From Companilactobacillus nuruki (GTDB taxonomy: Bacteria > Bacillota > Bacilli > Lactobacillales > Lactobacillaceae), in assembly GCF_002872255.1 (NCBI RefSeq), contig NZ_NIPR01000021.1:1-64000 (forward strand): a stretch of DNA of 64,000 nt. Direction: 5' to 3'. Positions 28,313 to 37,147 of this stretch are shown here, piece after piece. Position 1 is the stretch's first letter. The number at the start of each line of letters is the position of its first letter. A program made the translations under genes and the position numbers. A model generated the notes under the pieces. The model had not been told where the DNA came from. It was given only the letters and a program-made list of their open reading frames with translations, and searched no databases.

Positions 28313-28972
28313 ATGCAAATTGCGATAGATGGCCCGGCTTCAGCGGGAAAAAGTACAATTGCTAAACTAATTGCAAAGAATTTGAATTTTGTATATTGTG
28401 ATACAGGGGCAATGTATCGTACGGTAACTTTACTTGCAAAAAGGAATAATGTGGGTTATGGTGATACTCTCAATATTTTAAAATTAATGTCAGAACATAA
28501 AATTCATTTTTTAAATAAAGATGATGGACAACATGTCTTATTAGATGATGAAGATGTTTCCGATGCAATCAGAACTGAAGAAATTACTAACAACGTCTCA
28601 CAAGTCTCTGCTATCAAGGAAGTTAGAACTGAATTGGTTCAAATGCAAAGAGATATGGCAAATGATATTAATATTGTTATGGATGGTCGTGATATTGGGA
28701 CAACCGTTTTGCCTAATGCTGAGGTAAAGATATTCCTCATTGCGAGTGTCGAAGTTCGTGCTCAAAGGCGTTTTAAAGAGAATGTTGAGCGTGGTATCAA
28801 TACGCCTCTAAAAGAACTACAAGATGAGATTGCCGCAAGAGATTACAAAGATTCACATCGGGAAATATCGCCTTTGAAAAAAGCCGATGATGCAATTGAG
28901 GTTGATACGTCAGATATGACTATTGAACAAGTTGTTGATCGAGTAACTGAGATAGTTAATGAACACAAATAA
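28313..28972 (+). CDS. cmk: Cytidylate kinase
   Basis: Phosphorylates CMP and dCMP with ATP in pyrimidine nucleotide metabolism, 219 aa. P-loop DGPASAGKST (about 5-14), YCDTGAMYR, and MDGRDIGTTVLPNA are all family signatures. The ribosome binding site is AAGGAGAG. It is followed 15 bp later by der, a common pairing. Confidence 0.95.
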   Translation: MQIAIDGPASAGKSTIAKLIAKNLNFVYCDTGAMYRTVTLLAKRNNVGYGDTLNILKLMSEHKIHFLNKDDGQHVLLDDEDVSDAIRTEEITNNVSQVSAIKEVRTELVQMQRDMANDINIVMDGRDIGTTVLPNAEVKIFLIASVEVRAQRRFKENVERGINTPLKELQDEIAARDYKDSHREISPLKKADDAIEVDTSDMTIEQVVDRVTEIVNEHK

Positions 28973-28987
28973 GCAGGGAGGCAAAAT

Positions 28988-30301
28988 ATGTCTGTTCCAG
29001 TAGTTGCGTTAGTAGGACGCCCCAATGTTGGGAAATCTACGATTTTTAATCGAATTATTAATGAAAGACTTTCGATTGTTGAAGATACACCTGGTGTTAC
29101 CCGTGATCGTATTTATTCACGAGCAAGTTGGCTAGGGAAAGAATTTCGCTTAATTGATACTGGTGGTATTGAAATGAGCGGAGAAAAGATGTCTGTTCAA
29201 ATTAAGAATCAAGCTGAAATTGCGATTGATGAGGCTGATGTTATTGTCTTTATTACCAATGGTCAGAATGGTGTTACTAAAGAGGATGAGGATGTAGCAA
29301 AGATTCTTTACCGCACTAAAAAGCCGATTATTTTGGCAGTAAATAAAGCTGATAATCCTGAACAACGTGAGAGTATCTACGATTTTTATTCACTAGGGTT
29401 AGGAGATCCCAATCCAATATCTGGTTCTCAAGGTACTGGTTTGGGTGATCTTTTGGATGAGATTGTTAAGGCATTTCCAAGTGATGATAAAGCTGAAGAA
29501 GATGAAACCATTAAATTTAGTTTCATTGGACGCCCTAATGTGGGAAAGTCATCATTAGTTAACGCCATTTTGGGCGATGAGCGGGTTATTGTTTCGGATA
29601 TGCAAGGTACTACTCGTGATGCTATTGATACAAAGTATCATGATGAGAAACTAGATAAAGATTTTACAATGATTGATACAGCTGGTATTAGAAAACGAGG
29701 CAAGGTTTATGAGAATACTGAAAAGTATTCGGTCTTGCGTGCGTTGAGTGCTATCGATAAATCAGATGTTGTTTGTGTTGTTTTGAATGCCGAAGAAGGG
29801 ATTCGAGAACAAGATAAACGTGTAGCTGGATATGCACATAATGCTGGTAAGGGTGTTATTATTGTTGTTAATAAATGGGATACTTTGAAAAAAGATACTA
29901 ATACCATGAAGGACTTTGAAAATCAAATAAGAACTGAGTTTCAATATTTGGCTTATGCTCCAATTCTATTTACATCAGCTACTAAAGGTCAGAGATTAGA
30001 TCAAATCCCAGAATTGGTTGAACGTGTATATGCAAACCGTGATCGTCGTATACAATCATCTGTTCTGAATGATTTATTGTTGCGTGCTACGTCAATTGCA
30101 CCGACACCATTAGTTAATGGAAAGAGATTACGTATCTACTACATGACTCAGGTTGCAATTCAACCACCAACATTTGTAGTTTTTGTTAATGAAACAGAAT
30201 TGTTGCATTTCTCTTACGAAAGATTTTTGAAAAATCAATTGAGAGAAACTTTTGACTTTGAAGGAACACCTATTAAGATTTTACCAAGGAAGCGAAAATA
30301 G
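28988..30301 (+). CDS. der: Ribosome-assembly GTPase Der (EngA)
   Basis: A 437 aa GTPase with two tandem G domains, essential for 50S maturation. P-loops GRPNVGKST (about 10-18) and GRPNVGKSS (about 182-190), two NKxD motifs (VNKAD, VNKWD) and the C-terminal KH-like domain ending in basic PRKRK are present. It lies directly after cmk. Confidence 0.96.
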   Translation: MSVPVVALVGRPNVGKSTIFNRIINERLSIVEDTPGVTRDRIYSRASWLGKEFRLIDTGGIEMSGEKMSVQIKNQAEIAIDEADVIVFITNGQNGVTKEDEDVAKILYRTKKPIILAVNKADNPEQRESIYDFYSLGLGDPNPISGSQGTGLGDLLDEIVKAFPSDDKAEEDETIKFSFIGRPNVGKSSLVNAILGDERVIVSDMQGTTRDAIDTKYHDEKLDKDFTMIDTAGIRKRGKVYENTEKYSVLRALSAIDKSDVVCVVLNAEEGIREQDKRVAGYAHNAGKGVIIVVNKWDTLKKDTNTMKDFENQIRTEFQYLAYAPILFTSATKGQRLDQIPELVERVYANRDRRIQSSVLNDLLLRATSIAPTPLVNGKRLRIYYMTQVAIQPPTFVVFVNETELLHFSYERFLKNQLRETFDFEGTPIKILPRKRK

Positions 30302-30320
30302 CATATAAAGTGGCTATTTT
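30295..30320 (+). terminator. Possible terminator at the end of der
   Basis: AAAATAGC, which includes the der stop codon, pairs with GCTATTTT. The stem is short and the T run is brief. Confidence 0.45.
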
Positions 30321-30487
30321 ATCCGTTTTTATAAATATAATTATATTTTATAAGATTTATATTAAAAAATGGCGTAAATGCTTGCCACATCGGCATTGCT
30401 ATGGTAATTTTGTAAATAGAATAATGAACGCATTAATAAAAGTTCATGTGTTCTAAAATTTTTACAAATTTCCGGAGGTATTCACAT

Positions 30488-30763
30488 ATGGCAAATAAAG
30501 CTGAACTTATTGATAGTGTAGCTAGTAAAACTGGTTTGACAAAGAAGGATGCAACATCAGCTGTTGATGCAGTCTTCGAAACAATCCAAGAAAACTTATC
30601 AGAAGGAAACAAAGTTCAATTGATCGGCTTTGGTAACTTCGAAGTTCGTCAACGTGCTGCTCGTAAGGGTCGTAACCCACAAACTGGCGAAGAAATTAAG
30701 ATTCCAGCAAGCAAAGTACCTGCATTTAAACCAGGTAAAGCTTTGAAGGATTCAGTTAAATAA
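30488..30763 (+). CDS. hup: DNA-binding protein HU
   Basis: Nucleoid protein of 91 aa that bends and compacts DNA as a dimer. The family pattern is clear: [42 protein letters not shown] (the DNA-wrapping arm with its proline) and [12 protein letters not shown] chose the ATG at 30488 after CCGGAGGT; an in-frame ATG at 30446 would add an atypical extension. It is alone between der and its own terminator. Confidence 0.95.
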   Translation: MANKAELIDSVASKTGLTKKDATSAVDAVFETIQENLSEGNKVQLIGFGNFEVRQRAARKGRNPQTGEEIKIPASKVPAFKPGKALKDSVK

Positions 30764-30779
30764 TTGAATTTTTATATTA

Positions 30780-30808
30780 AAGGACGGTCAATTTGACCGT
30801 CTTTTTTT
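30780..30808 (+). terminator. Terminator of hup
   Basis: GACGGTCAA/TTGACCGTC hairpin followed by a run of seven Ts. Confidence 0.88.
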
Positions 30809-30832
30809 ACGCAAAAATATGGAGGTATAGAT

Positions 30833-32080
30833 TTGAGTAAAGCAGATGAGGTTATAGAAACAATTGATGATGGTGATTTTTCAGATGTAGATAATTTGAT
30901 ACACGAATCATTAAGAGAAGATGATGATCAGACTCAATTTTCTTTGGCTGAAACATTAATGAGCCGAGGACTCTCAGTTCAAGCTAAGACGATTTATGAT
31001 CATCTTATGATCAATTACCCTAATGAAGGTCAAATTCTCTCTAGACTGGCTGAAATTGCCGTTTCCGATGGTAATAGCGATCAAGCACTTGATTATATTT
31101 CACAGATAACTCCGGATTCACCCGCTTATGCTGAAAACCTTTTAGTTTCTGCAGATATTTATCAATCCCAGGGGCTTTATGAGGTTAGTGAACAAAAATT
31201 ACTTACTGGTATTCGTGAATATCCAGATGAAGAAGTATTCAAATTTGCTTTAGCCGAGGTTTATTTTGATGAAAATAAATTTAGCAAGGCGTTAACGTAT
31301 TATGACATGCTTTTAGATATGGATATCAAAAACTATTCAGGAATCTCTATTGTCTTGCGAAAGGCCAGTTCATTGGCTGGAGATGGGCAATATGAAGAGG
31401 CTATCAGTGAATATGAGAAATTGAATGCTTTGGAATTAAATGAAGATGCTCAATTTCAGTTAGGCTTCTTATACAATCAAGTGAAAAATTATAATAAATC
31501 TATTACAATTTTGGAAACACTTTTGGAATCTAATCGAGATTATCCAACAGCATATCCGGTTCTGGCCGAGGATTATTTAAATATTAAGAAAAACTCTGAT
31601 GCTTTTAAGTATGCACAATTAGGACTTAATTTAAACGAACTAGACGATAGACTTTATCAAATCGCCTTTGATGCAGGTTTAGCCGAAGATTCGTCAGAAG
31701 CAATTAAAATAATTGAAACAGGAATTAAAAAAGTTGAAAACCCATTGCCATTGATTATTAAACTTAGTGATTATTATCTTACTAAGGGCCAATTCAAGGC
31801 CAATTTGGATCTTTTAGCTGGTAAAGATGTCTCCAATAACCCTAAACTTACTTGGAATTTGGCTAAGTCTCAATTTGAAACGGATGATATTGAGGCTGCC
31901 CAGGAAAATATTTTATTGGTCTTAGATGATTTTAAGGATAATTTGGACTATTTGACGGATTTAATTGAGATTTTAAGAAGCACAGGCAATAATGATGTGC
32001 TCAAACCGGCATTAGCTTTGTACTTGAAACAAGATCCTGACAATGAATCTATGCAAAGTTTGTGGGATCAATTGCAATAG
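30833..32080 (+). CDS. Tetratricopeptide-repeat protein
   Basis: A 415 aa cytoplasmic protein made almost entirely of degenerate TPR helices (for example LAETLMSRGLSVQAKTIYDHLM, FALAEVYFDENKFSKALTYYDMLL, FQLGFLYNQVKNYNKSITILETLL). It is acidic and lacks any signal or enzyme motif, so it probably serves as a protein-binding scaffold. A protein of this type follows hup in many lactobacilli. The start is TTG with GGAGGTATAGA upstream. Confidence 0.85.
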   Translation: MSKADEVIETIDDGDFSDVDNLIHESLREDDDQTQFSLAETLMSRGLSVQAKTIYDHLMINYPNEGQILSRLAEIAVSDGNSDQALDYISQITPDSPAYAENLLVSADIYQSQGLYEVSEQKLLTGIREYPDEEVFKFALAEVYFDENKFSKALTYYDMLLDMDIKNYSGISIVLRKASSLAGDGQYEEAISEYEKLNALELNEDAQFQLGFLYNQVKNYNKSITILETLLESNRDYPTAYPVLAEDYLNIKKNSDAFKYAQLGLNLNELDDRLYQIAFDAGLAEDSSEAIKIIETGIKKVENPLPLIIKLSDYYLTKGQFKANLDLLAGKDVSNNPKLTWNLAKSQFETDDIEAAQENILLVLDDFKDNLDYLTDLIEILRSTGNNDVLKPALALYLKQDPDNESMQSLWDQLQ

Positions 32081-32148
32081 AAATGTCCGCTTCACTAGTT
32101 TTTTATTAAAAATAAATTAATCCAAATTAAGAAAATGTAATTTAACTC

Positions 32149-32176
32149 TTGCAAAATTAAAATTTCCTGTTAGTAT
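32149..32176 (+). promoter_or_regulatory. Promoter of the T-box transcript
   Basis: TTGCAA (32149-32154) and TAGTAT (32171-32176) are 16 bases apart, ending about 20 bases before the first leader helix. Confidence 0.6.
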
Positions 32177-32196
32177 TACATACATAGATTGATTTT

Positions 32197-32406
32197 GACT
32201 TTAATTTAAGTAGTGGTATATCTGAGTGTACAGAGAATTGGCGGTTGGTGTGAGCCATGCAGGATATATTTATAAAATACAAAGTCAAGTCACGTATCCC
32301 ACGTTTCGGGAATAAAGAGCAAATAAAATTGATCATTTTATTTGAATTTTGGGTGGTACCGCGCAAAAAGCGTCCCTGCATTAATTTATGCAGGGGCGCT
32401 TTTTTT
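32197..32406 (+). ncRNA. T-box leader, probably tyrosine-specific
   Basis: Stem I is closed by GACTTT (32197-32202) with AAAGTC (32281-32286). It contains the AG box AGAGAATTGG and the GGCGGTTGGTG apical element. The T-box sequence GGGTGGTACCGCG is at 32351-32363, and its TGGT would pair with an uncharged tRNA ending ACCA. The codon TAC at 32278-32280 lies in the lower internal loop where the specifier is expected, which suggests tRNA-Tyr; this is my reading of the fold. The final hairpin AGCGTCCCTGCAT/ATGCAGGGGCGCT with seven Ts (to 32406) is the terminator. Uncharged tRNA should permit transcription of nhaC. Confidence 0.93.
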
Positions 32407-32442
32407 ATACTCGAAGGAGATACGTAAAGGGAGGAAATAAGA

Positions 32443-32559
32443 ATGAAGTTTATTGAGAAACTTAAAATGCAAGCAACATTTAGTCAAATACTTAACGAAA
32501 ATGAAGTTAAAAAAGCTAAAAGAAATTATCTTTACCGTCCCTATCAGTGCTTCAAATAG
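32443..32559 (+). CDS. 38-aa ORF between T-box and nhaC
   Basis: ATG at 32443 has a strong AAAGGGAGG site eight bases upstream, better than that of nhaC. The 38 aa product is basic. It has three tyrosines among residues 29-34, plus Cys and Phe at the end (NYLYRPYQCFK). No family recognised. It may be a leader peptide coupling nhaC expression to tyrosine supply, a small protein, or the remnant of a deleted gene. It ends 43 bases before the likely nhaC start. Confidence 0.5.
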   Translation: MKFIEKLKMQATFSQILNENEVKKAKRNYLYRPYQCFK

Positions 32560-32602
32560 TAAATCTAGTAAAAGACATTTGGGAAAGAATTAGGTGAAGA
32601 AT

Positions 32603-34018
32603 ATGAAAAAAGTAAATCGTTTAACGTTTTGGGAAAGTTTAATAATTATGTTAGTTATGTTTGGATTATTGGGAACAATGATGATTGTTTGGAAAATGAC
32701 GCCACAGATTCCAATTTTATTAACGTTTACCTTGCTATTATTTTACGGGAGATTCAGAGGTTTTTCTTGGAAGGAGTTACAAGATGGAATTTCTGAAGGA
32801 ATCAAGCCAGGAATCATTCCCATGATTATTTTTATTATGATTGGCGTTTTGGTTTCAGCCTGGTCAATGTCTGGTGTTATTCCTACCATTATGGTTTATG
32901 GACTAGAATTATTAAATGTTCGATTTTTCTTATTCACAGTTTTTGTTAGTTGTTGTTTAGTCGGAGTGATCGTTGGCAGTTCCTTTACGACTATTAGTAC
33001 TATGGGAATTGTTTTTATGGGTATTGGTCATGTTATGGGCATTAACGTTGCATTGACTGCTGGTTCAATTGTTTCAGGTGCATTGTTTGGAAATAATATG
33101 TCGCCTTTATCCGGAACTACCAACCTTTCAACTGGGATTGCAGGTGTTGATAATGTTTTTGATCACATTAGAACGATTTCCCATACTGCGATTCCGGCAG
33201 CTACGATTACAGCGATTATCTTTTTAATTGCTGGACATTCAACGGCCAACCCTAATATGAGTTCAGTTCATCACATCATTAATGCTTTGAACGCTAACTT
33301 TTTCATTTCACCTTTAATGTTAATTCCAATTGTTGTTTTGATTGTTTGTGCAATTATACAAATTCCAGCTATTCCTACATTATTGGCTGGATCGATTACG
33401 GCGATTGTCATGCATATTATTATTGATCATCCCACGGTCAAGACTATCAGCAATCAGATTATGAATGGTTTTCAATTGAATTCAGCTGATAAAAAGATTA
33501 ATGCAATTGTAAGTGGTGGTGGTATTACTAGTATGTTAGGTAGTATATCTTTGATTTTAGTTGCTTTAACTTTGGGTGGTGTTTTAATCAAAATGGGTGT
33601 AGTCGATAATCTGATTGGTAGATTGAATAGTCAGGTTAATACCCCAGGAAAACTTATTTTAACATCAATGATTAGTGCTATTGGTGTTAACTTCTTAGTT
33701 GGAGAACAATATATATCAATTATTTTACCTGGAACTACTTTCAAAGAAAATTTTGATAAGCAGTACATTCAACCAGTATATCTTTCAAGAGTACTTGCTA
33801 GTGGTGGTGCTGATATTAACGCTTTGGTTCCATGGGGTGTCACAGGTATATTTATTTCCGGAGTTTTAGGTGTTAGCCCAGTGGTCTTTATCTCTTGTGC
33901 CTTTTACGTTTGGTTGAATCCATTATTAACAGTGATTTTTGCATTTGCCTTTGGCAAAAGTTACAGCAAGTCTAGTCAAATCAAATTAGTTGGTAAAGTT
34001 GCTGAACAATTAAATTAA
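32603..34018 (+). CDS. nhaC: NhaC-family Na+/H+ antiporter-like transporter
   Basis: A 471 aa membrane protein with about 11-12 helices and the NhaC-type sequence GALFGNNMSPLSGTTNLST in the middle. Members are Na+/H+ antiporters or amino acid exchangers. A tyrosine T-box upstream favours a link to tyrosine or tyramine physiology; lactic acid bacteria place nhaC in tyrosine decarboxylase clusters, but no decarboxylase gene is present here. I chose the ATG at 32603 with AGGTGA five bases upstream; an in-frame GTG at 32594 is possible. Confidence 0.85.
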   Translation: MKKVNRLTFWESLIIMLVMFGLLGTMMIVWKMTPQIPILLTFTLLLFYGRFRGFSWKELQDGISEGIKPGIIPMIIFIMIGVLVSAWSMSGVIPTIMVYGLELLNVRFFLFTVFVSCCLVGVIVGSSFTTISTMGIVFMGIGHVMGINVALTAGSIVSGALFGNNMSPLSGTTNLSTGIAGVDNVFDHIRTISHTAIPAATITAIIFLIAGHSTANPNMSSVHHIINALNANFFISPLMLIPIVVLIVCAIIQIPAIPTLLAGSITAIVMHIIIDHPTVKTISNQIMNGFQLNSADKKINAIVSGGGITSMLGSISLILVALTLGGVLIKMGVVDNLIGRLNSQVNTPGKLILTSMISAIGVNFLVGEQYISIILPGTTFKENFDKQYIQPVYLSRVLASGGADINALVPWGVTGIFISGVLGVSPVVFISCAFYVWLNPLLTVIFAFAFGKSYSKSSQIKLVGKVAEQLN

Positions 34019-34023
34019 AATGT

Positions 34024-34068
34024 AAAACTTGTCTAAATTAGTTTAACTAATTTAGACAAGTTTTTTTT
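34024..34068 (+). terminator. Terminator of nhaC
   Basis: A near-perfect stem (AACTTGTCTAAATTAGTT with AACTAATTTAGACAAGTT) followed by eight Ts. Confidence 0.92.
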
Positions 34069-34178
34069 ATGTTTTGTGTAAATAATTTATACATAAACTT
34101 TTCAATATCTAAACATTAAATATACTTTTTCTATACAACTTGAATATATGATTATTCCCATGAATGGGAGGAATAATT

Positions 34179-35456
34179 TTGAAAAGTAGCAAGATAAAAA
34201 AGATTTTTTTAATACTAGGAATACTATCTTTAGCAGTTGTTTTTACTGGATGTGGGAAAAAGACCTCGGCTTCGTCAGTTAAGCATATTACTTATTGGCA
34301 TGTTAATGCCCAGACTCAGGGTGGGGCCACAGTCGATGAGTTGGTTAAAAAATTTAATTCAACTCATAAGAATATTAAAGTGACCGCTAAATATAATCCA
34401 GATATGTATAAAGGATTGATGCAGAATTTACAATCGGCTCAAGCCTCAGGGAAAGTTCCAGATGTTGTTCAGGTTGGGTGGGCCTATGATAATTACTTTG
34501 CAAGTAATTTTAAATATCTAACGCCAACAGATGCCGCTAAAAATTTTGATGGCAATAGCAAATTCATTGATAGTTCATTTACTAAGAAAACACTATCTTT
34601 CGCTAAGGATAGTAATGGAAAATTAGTCGGATTGCCTTATTCATTAAGTACGCCAGTTTTATTTATTAATAAGGATATTTTAAATAAGTATGGTGTTCAA
34701 GAAAATTCACTAACAACTTGGGAAGGTGTTAAGGAAGCCTCTAAGAGAATTTATGATCAATCGGGTAAATATGGCTTATATATTCAAGAGCCAGGTGATA
34801 CATGGGCACAACAAGCAATTATGTTAAGCAATGGTGCGAAGATTCAAAAAAATGGTAAAGCCGATTTTGCTAGTTCAAATGGTGTTAATGCATATAAGTA
34901 TTATCAAGAAATGGTCAGTGAAAAGTTGGCACTACATACGCCTTGGGCTCAAGGGATAGATTCTTTTGTCAAAGGAGACGTAGCCATGGCATTTACGACA
35001 ATTGCACAGGCATCCCATATTAAAGAGAGTGCTAGTTTTAACGCTGCCGCAATTGTAGCACCACATTTTAAAGAATATAAAACAGTAGTTCCAGTGGGTG
35101 GATCAATGTTAGCAATTACAGCTCAAGATTCAGAACAACAAAAAGCAGCTTGGAAATTTGAAAAATGGATGTATTCGGCCGAGTCTGCAGTAACTTGGAG
35201 CAAGGGAACTGGTTATCTACCTGCGACCCAGGCAGCCCTGAAATCAAATGACTTTAAGGATTATACAAATGCTAACCCTATGCTTAAACCAGCAGTTAAG
35301 ACATTAGATAATGCTGTTCCATGGACATCGTTTCCTAAAAAAGGATTGCAAGCAGAACAAACAATGATTGATGCCAGAGATAAGATACTCTCAGGTAGTG
35401 ATATTTCTTCAACTTTGAAAGCAGCACAGGACAAGATAAATGCACAACAAGAATAA
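34179..35456 (+). CDS. ABC importer substrate-binding lipoprotein (CUT1/UgpB-like)
   Basis: Extracellular solute-binding protein of 425 aa. The signal peptide ends in lipobox VFTGCGKK, followed by the CUT1-type fold (ITYWHVNAQ; FNSTHKNIKV; KVPDVVQVGWAYDNYFAS; VGGSMLAI). I chose a TTG start at 34179 because GGGAGGAATAATT precedes it; an in-frame ATG at 34164 would place the ribosome binding site inside the coding region. It heads a five-gene unit. The ligand could be glycerol-3-phosphate, a glycerophosphodiester or a sugar; the phosphodiesterase at the end of the unit favours a glycerophosphodiester. Confidence 0.85.
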   Translation: MKSSKIKKIFLILGILSLAVVFTGCGKKTSASSVKHITYWHVNAQTQGGATVDELVKKFNSTHKNIKVTAKYNPDMYKGLMQNLQSAQASGKVPDVVQVGWAYDNYFASNFKYLTPTDAAKNFDGNSKFIDSSFTKKTLSFAKDSNGKLVGLPYSLSTPVLFINKDILNKYGVQENSLTTWEGVKEASKRIYDQSGKYGLYIQEPGDTWAQQAIMLSNGAKIQKNGKADFASSNGVNAYKYYQEMVSEKLALHTPWAQGIDSFVKGDVAMAFTTIAQASHIKESASFNAAAIVAPHFKEYKTVVPVGGSMLAITAQDSEQQKAAWKFEKWMYSAESAVTWSKGTGYLPATQAALKSNDFKDYTNANPMLKPAVKTLDNAVPWTSFPKKGLQAEQTMIDARDKILSGSDISSTLKAAQDKINAQQE

Positions 35457-36324
35457 AAGGATATTACCATTTCTTTACCTACTACCAACGGCAATTTTAT
35501 TACTTGTATTTATGATAATTCCAATTATATATACATTTTACTTAAGCTTTTTTGATTGGAATTTGATAGCACCTACGAAGGAATTTGTGGGTTTTAAAAA
35601 TTATATAGATGTGTTTATTGACCCAATTAATCAGAAGGTCATATTGAACACAATAATATATATTGTCTTTTTAATTATTCTAAATTTTTTGATACCATAT
35701 TTTATTTCATTAATTGTAAAGTTTTTCATCAATAAGATGCAAAAGACCTACAAAATATTATTTTTTATTCCTAGTCTTTTTTCATTAGTAGTTGGTGCAA
35801 TGATATTTACTTGGATGCTAAATCCTGTTTCGGGGCCGATTGCATTTATATTAAAAAATATTGGTATCTCAATGCCTAACTGGTCTAATTCGGGTATCTT
35901 AGCAATTACTGTCATTTGTTTTATTACTAACTGGAAAGTATTTGGCTACAATTTTATTCTTTTACTGACGGGGTTAGGATCGATCCCTCAAAATATAATT
36001 GATGCCGCTAAAATTGATAGGATTCCTAAATGGCGTTTAATTTTTAATGTAGTGTTGCCAATGAATCGAGGCATTAGTGTGTATGTTTTGATATTAACTA
36101 TTGTTCAGGGATTGCAATATGTTTTTACACCTATAAATGTAATAACTACAGGAGGGCCTTATTACGGATCTTCCAATATGATTTATCAAACATATTTAAA
36201 TGCCTTTGTTTTATACAAAACAGGAACTTCTTCGGCTCTAGCAATTGTAACTTTCATTATATTTCTAATATTATTATTTATTGAAATTCGTTTTGTAGAA
36301 GGTAGGTCTGACAAATATGTTTGA
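35440..36324 (+). CDS. ABC importer permease (CUT1/UgpA-like)
   Basis: Inner permease of 294 aa with six membrane helices. The EAA-like cytoplasmic loop is near GLGSIPQNIIDAAKIDRIPKWRLIFNVVLP (about residues 178-207), which contacts the ATPase. It overlaps the binding-protein gene by 17 bases and the next permease gene by 8, so the genes are coupled. The leading MHNKNKRILPFLYLLPTAI is typical of the first CUT1 permease. Confidence 0.88.
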   Translation: MHNKNKRILPFLYLLPTAILLLVFMIIPIIYTFYLSFFDWNLIAPTKEFVGFKNYIDVFIDPINQKVILNTIIYIVFLIILNFLIPYFISLIVKFFINKMQKTYKILFFIPSLFSLVVGAMIFTWMLNPVSGPIAFILKNIGISMPNWSNSGILAITVICFITNWKVFGYNFILLLTGLGSIPQNIIDAAKIDRIPKWRLIFNVVLPMNRGISVYVLILTIVQGLQYVFTPINVITTGGPYYGSSNMIYQTYLNAFVLYKTGTSSALAIVTFIIFLILLFIEIRFVEGRSDKYV

Positions 36325-37138
36325 TAAAGGAAAAATCAATTATTGGCACTTATTATTGATATTAGTTGTATTAATAGCGATTTTGCCAATTCTTTTCATG
36401 GTATCTAATTCATTTAAAACTCTACGCGATTCATACAATACGATGCTAAGTTTAATTCCTTTACGACCAACTTTGAATAATTATTTGATGTTGAATAGAC
36501 AAGTAAATCTTTTAACTTTAACATGGAATACTTTTTTGATGGCAGCTATAGTAACAATTGGAAAATTATTAACTGGTCTATTAACAGCATATGCGTTTAG
36601 AAGTTATCGTTTTAAAGGCAAAATGTTTGTATATCTTATTTTCGTATCAACTATCTTTGTCCCTTTTACGATTATAATGATTCCGAACTACCTAGTAATA
36701 GCCAAGTTGAACCTTCTGAATAATGTTCTTGGTGTTGCTTTACCTCAATTATGTGATGCCACAGGAATAATGATTTTTTTAAAAACAATGGAAAAAATTC
36801 CTAATACATTAATTGATGCTGCCAAAGTAGATAATATTCCTAATCGAAAGATTTTTTTTAACATTGTTATTCCAATTTTAAAACCAAGTATTGTCAGTGT
36901 TGGAGCAATTTTCTTCATTAATTCCTGGAATGAATATGTATGGCCTACATTAATTTTAAAAGACAAAGCTAGTTTTACTTTGCCATTGGCCTTGCAAAAT
37001 TATATTTCTAGTGAGGGCGGGACTAATTTTCCTTTAGCAATGGCATTATCAACAATCATGGTCATTTTGCCATTGATTATTTATCTGATTTTTCAAAAAT
37101 ATATTCTTAATAGCATCAGTACTAGTGGATTAAAGTAG
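36317..37138 (+). CDS. ABC importer permease (CUT1/UgpE-like)
   Basis: Second permease, 273 aa, six helices. The EAA-like loop is around MEKIPNTLIDAAKVDNIPNRKIFFNIVIPILKP (about 158-190). The C-terminal part NSWNEYVWPTLIL is a typical CUT1 family motif. It forms the heterodimeric channel with the preceding permease. The ATPase gene follows after 9 bases. Confidence 0.88.
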   Translation: MFDKGKINYWHLLLILVVLIAILPILFMVSNSFKTLRDSYNTMLSLIPLRPTLNNYLMLNRQVNLLTLTWNTFLMAAIVTIGKLLTGLLTAYAFRSYRFKGKMFVYLIFVSTIFVPFTIIMIPNYLVIAKLNLLNNVLGVALPQLCDATGIMIFLKTMEKIPNTLIDAAKVDNIPNRKIFFNIVIPILKPSIVSVGAIFFINSWNEYVWPTLILKDKASFTLPLALQNYISSEGGTNFPLAMALSTIMVILPLIIYLIFQKYILNSISTSGLK

Positions 37139-37147
37139 GAGGAATCT

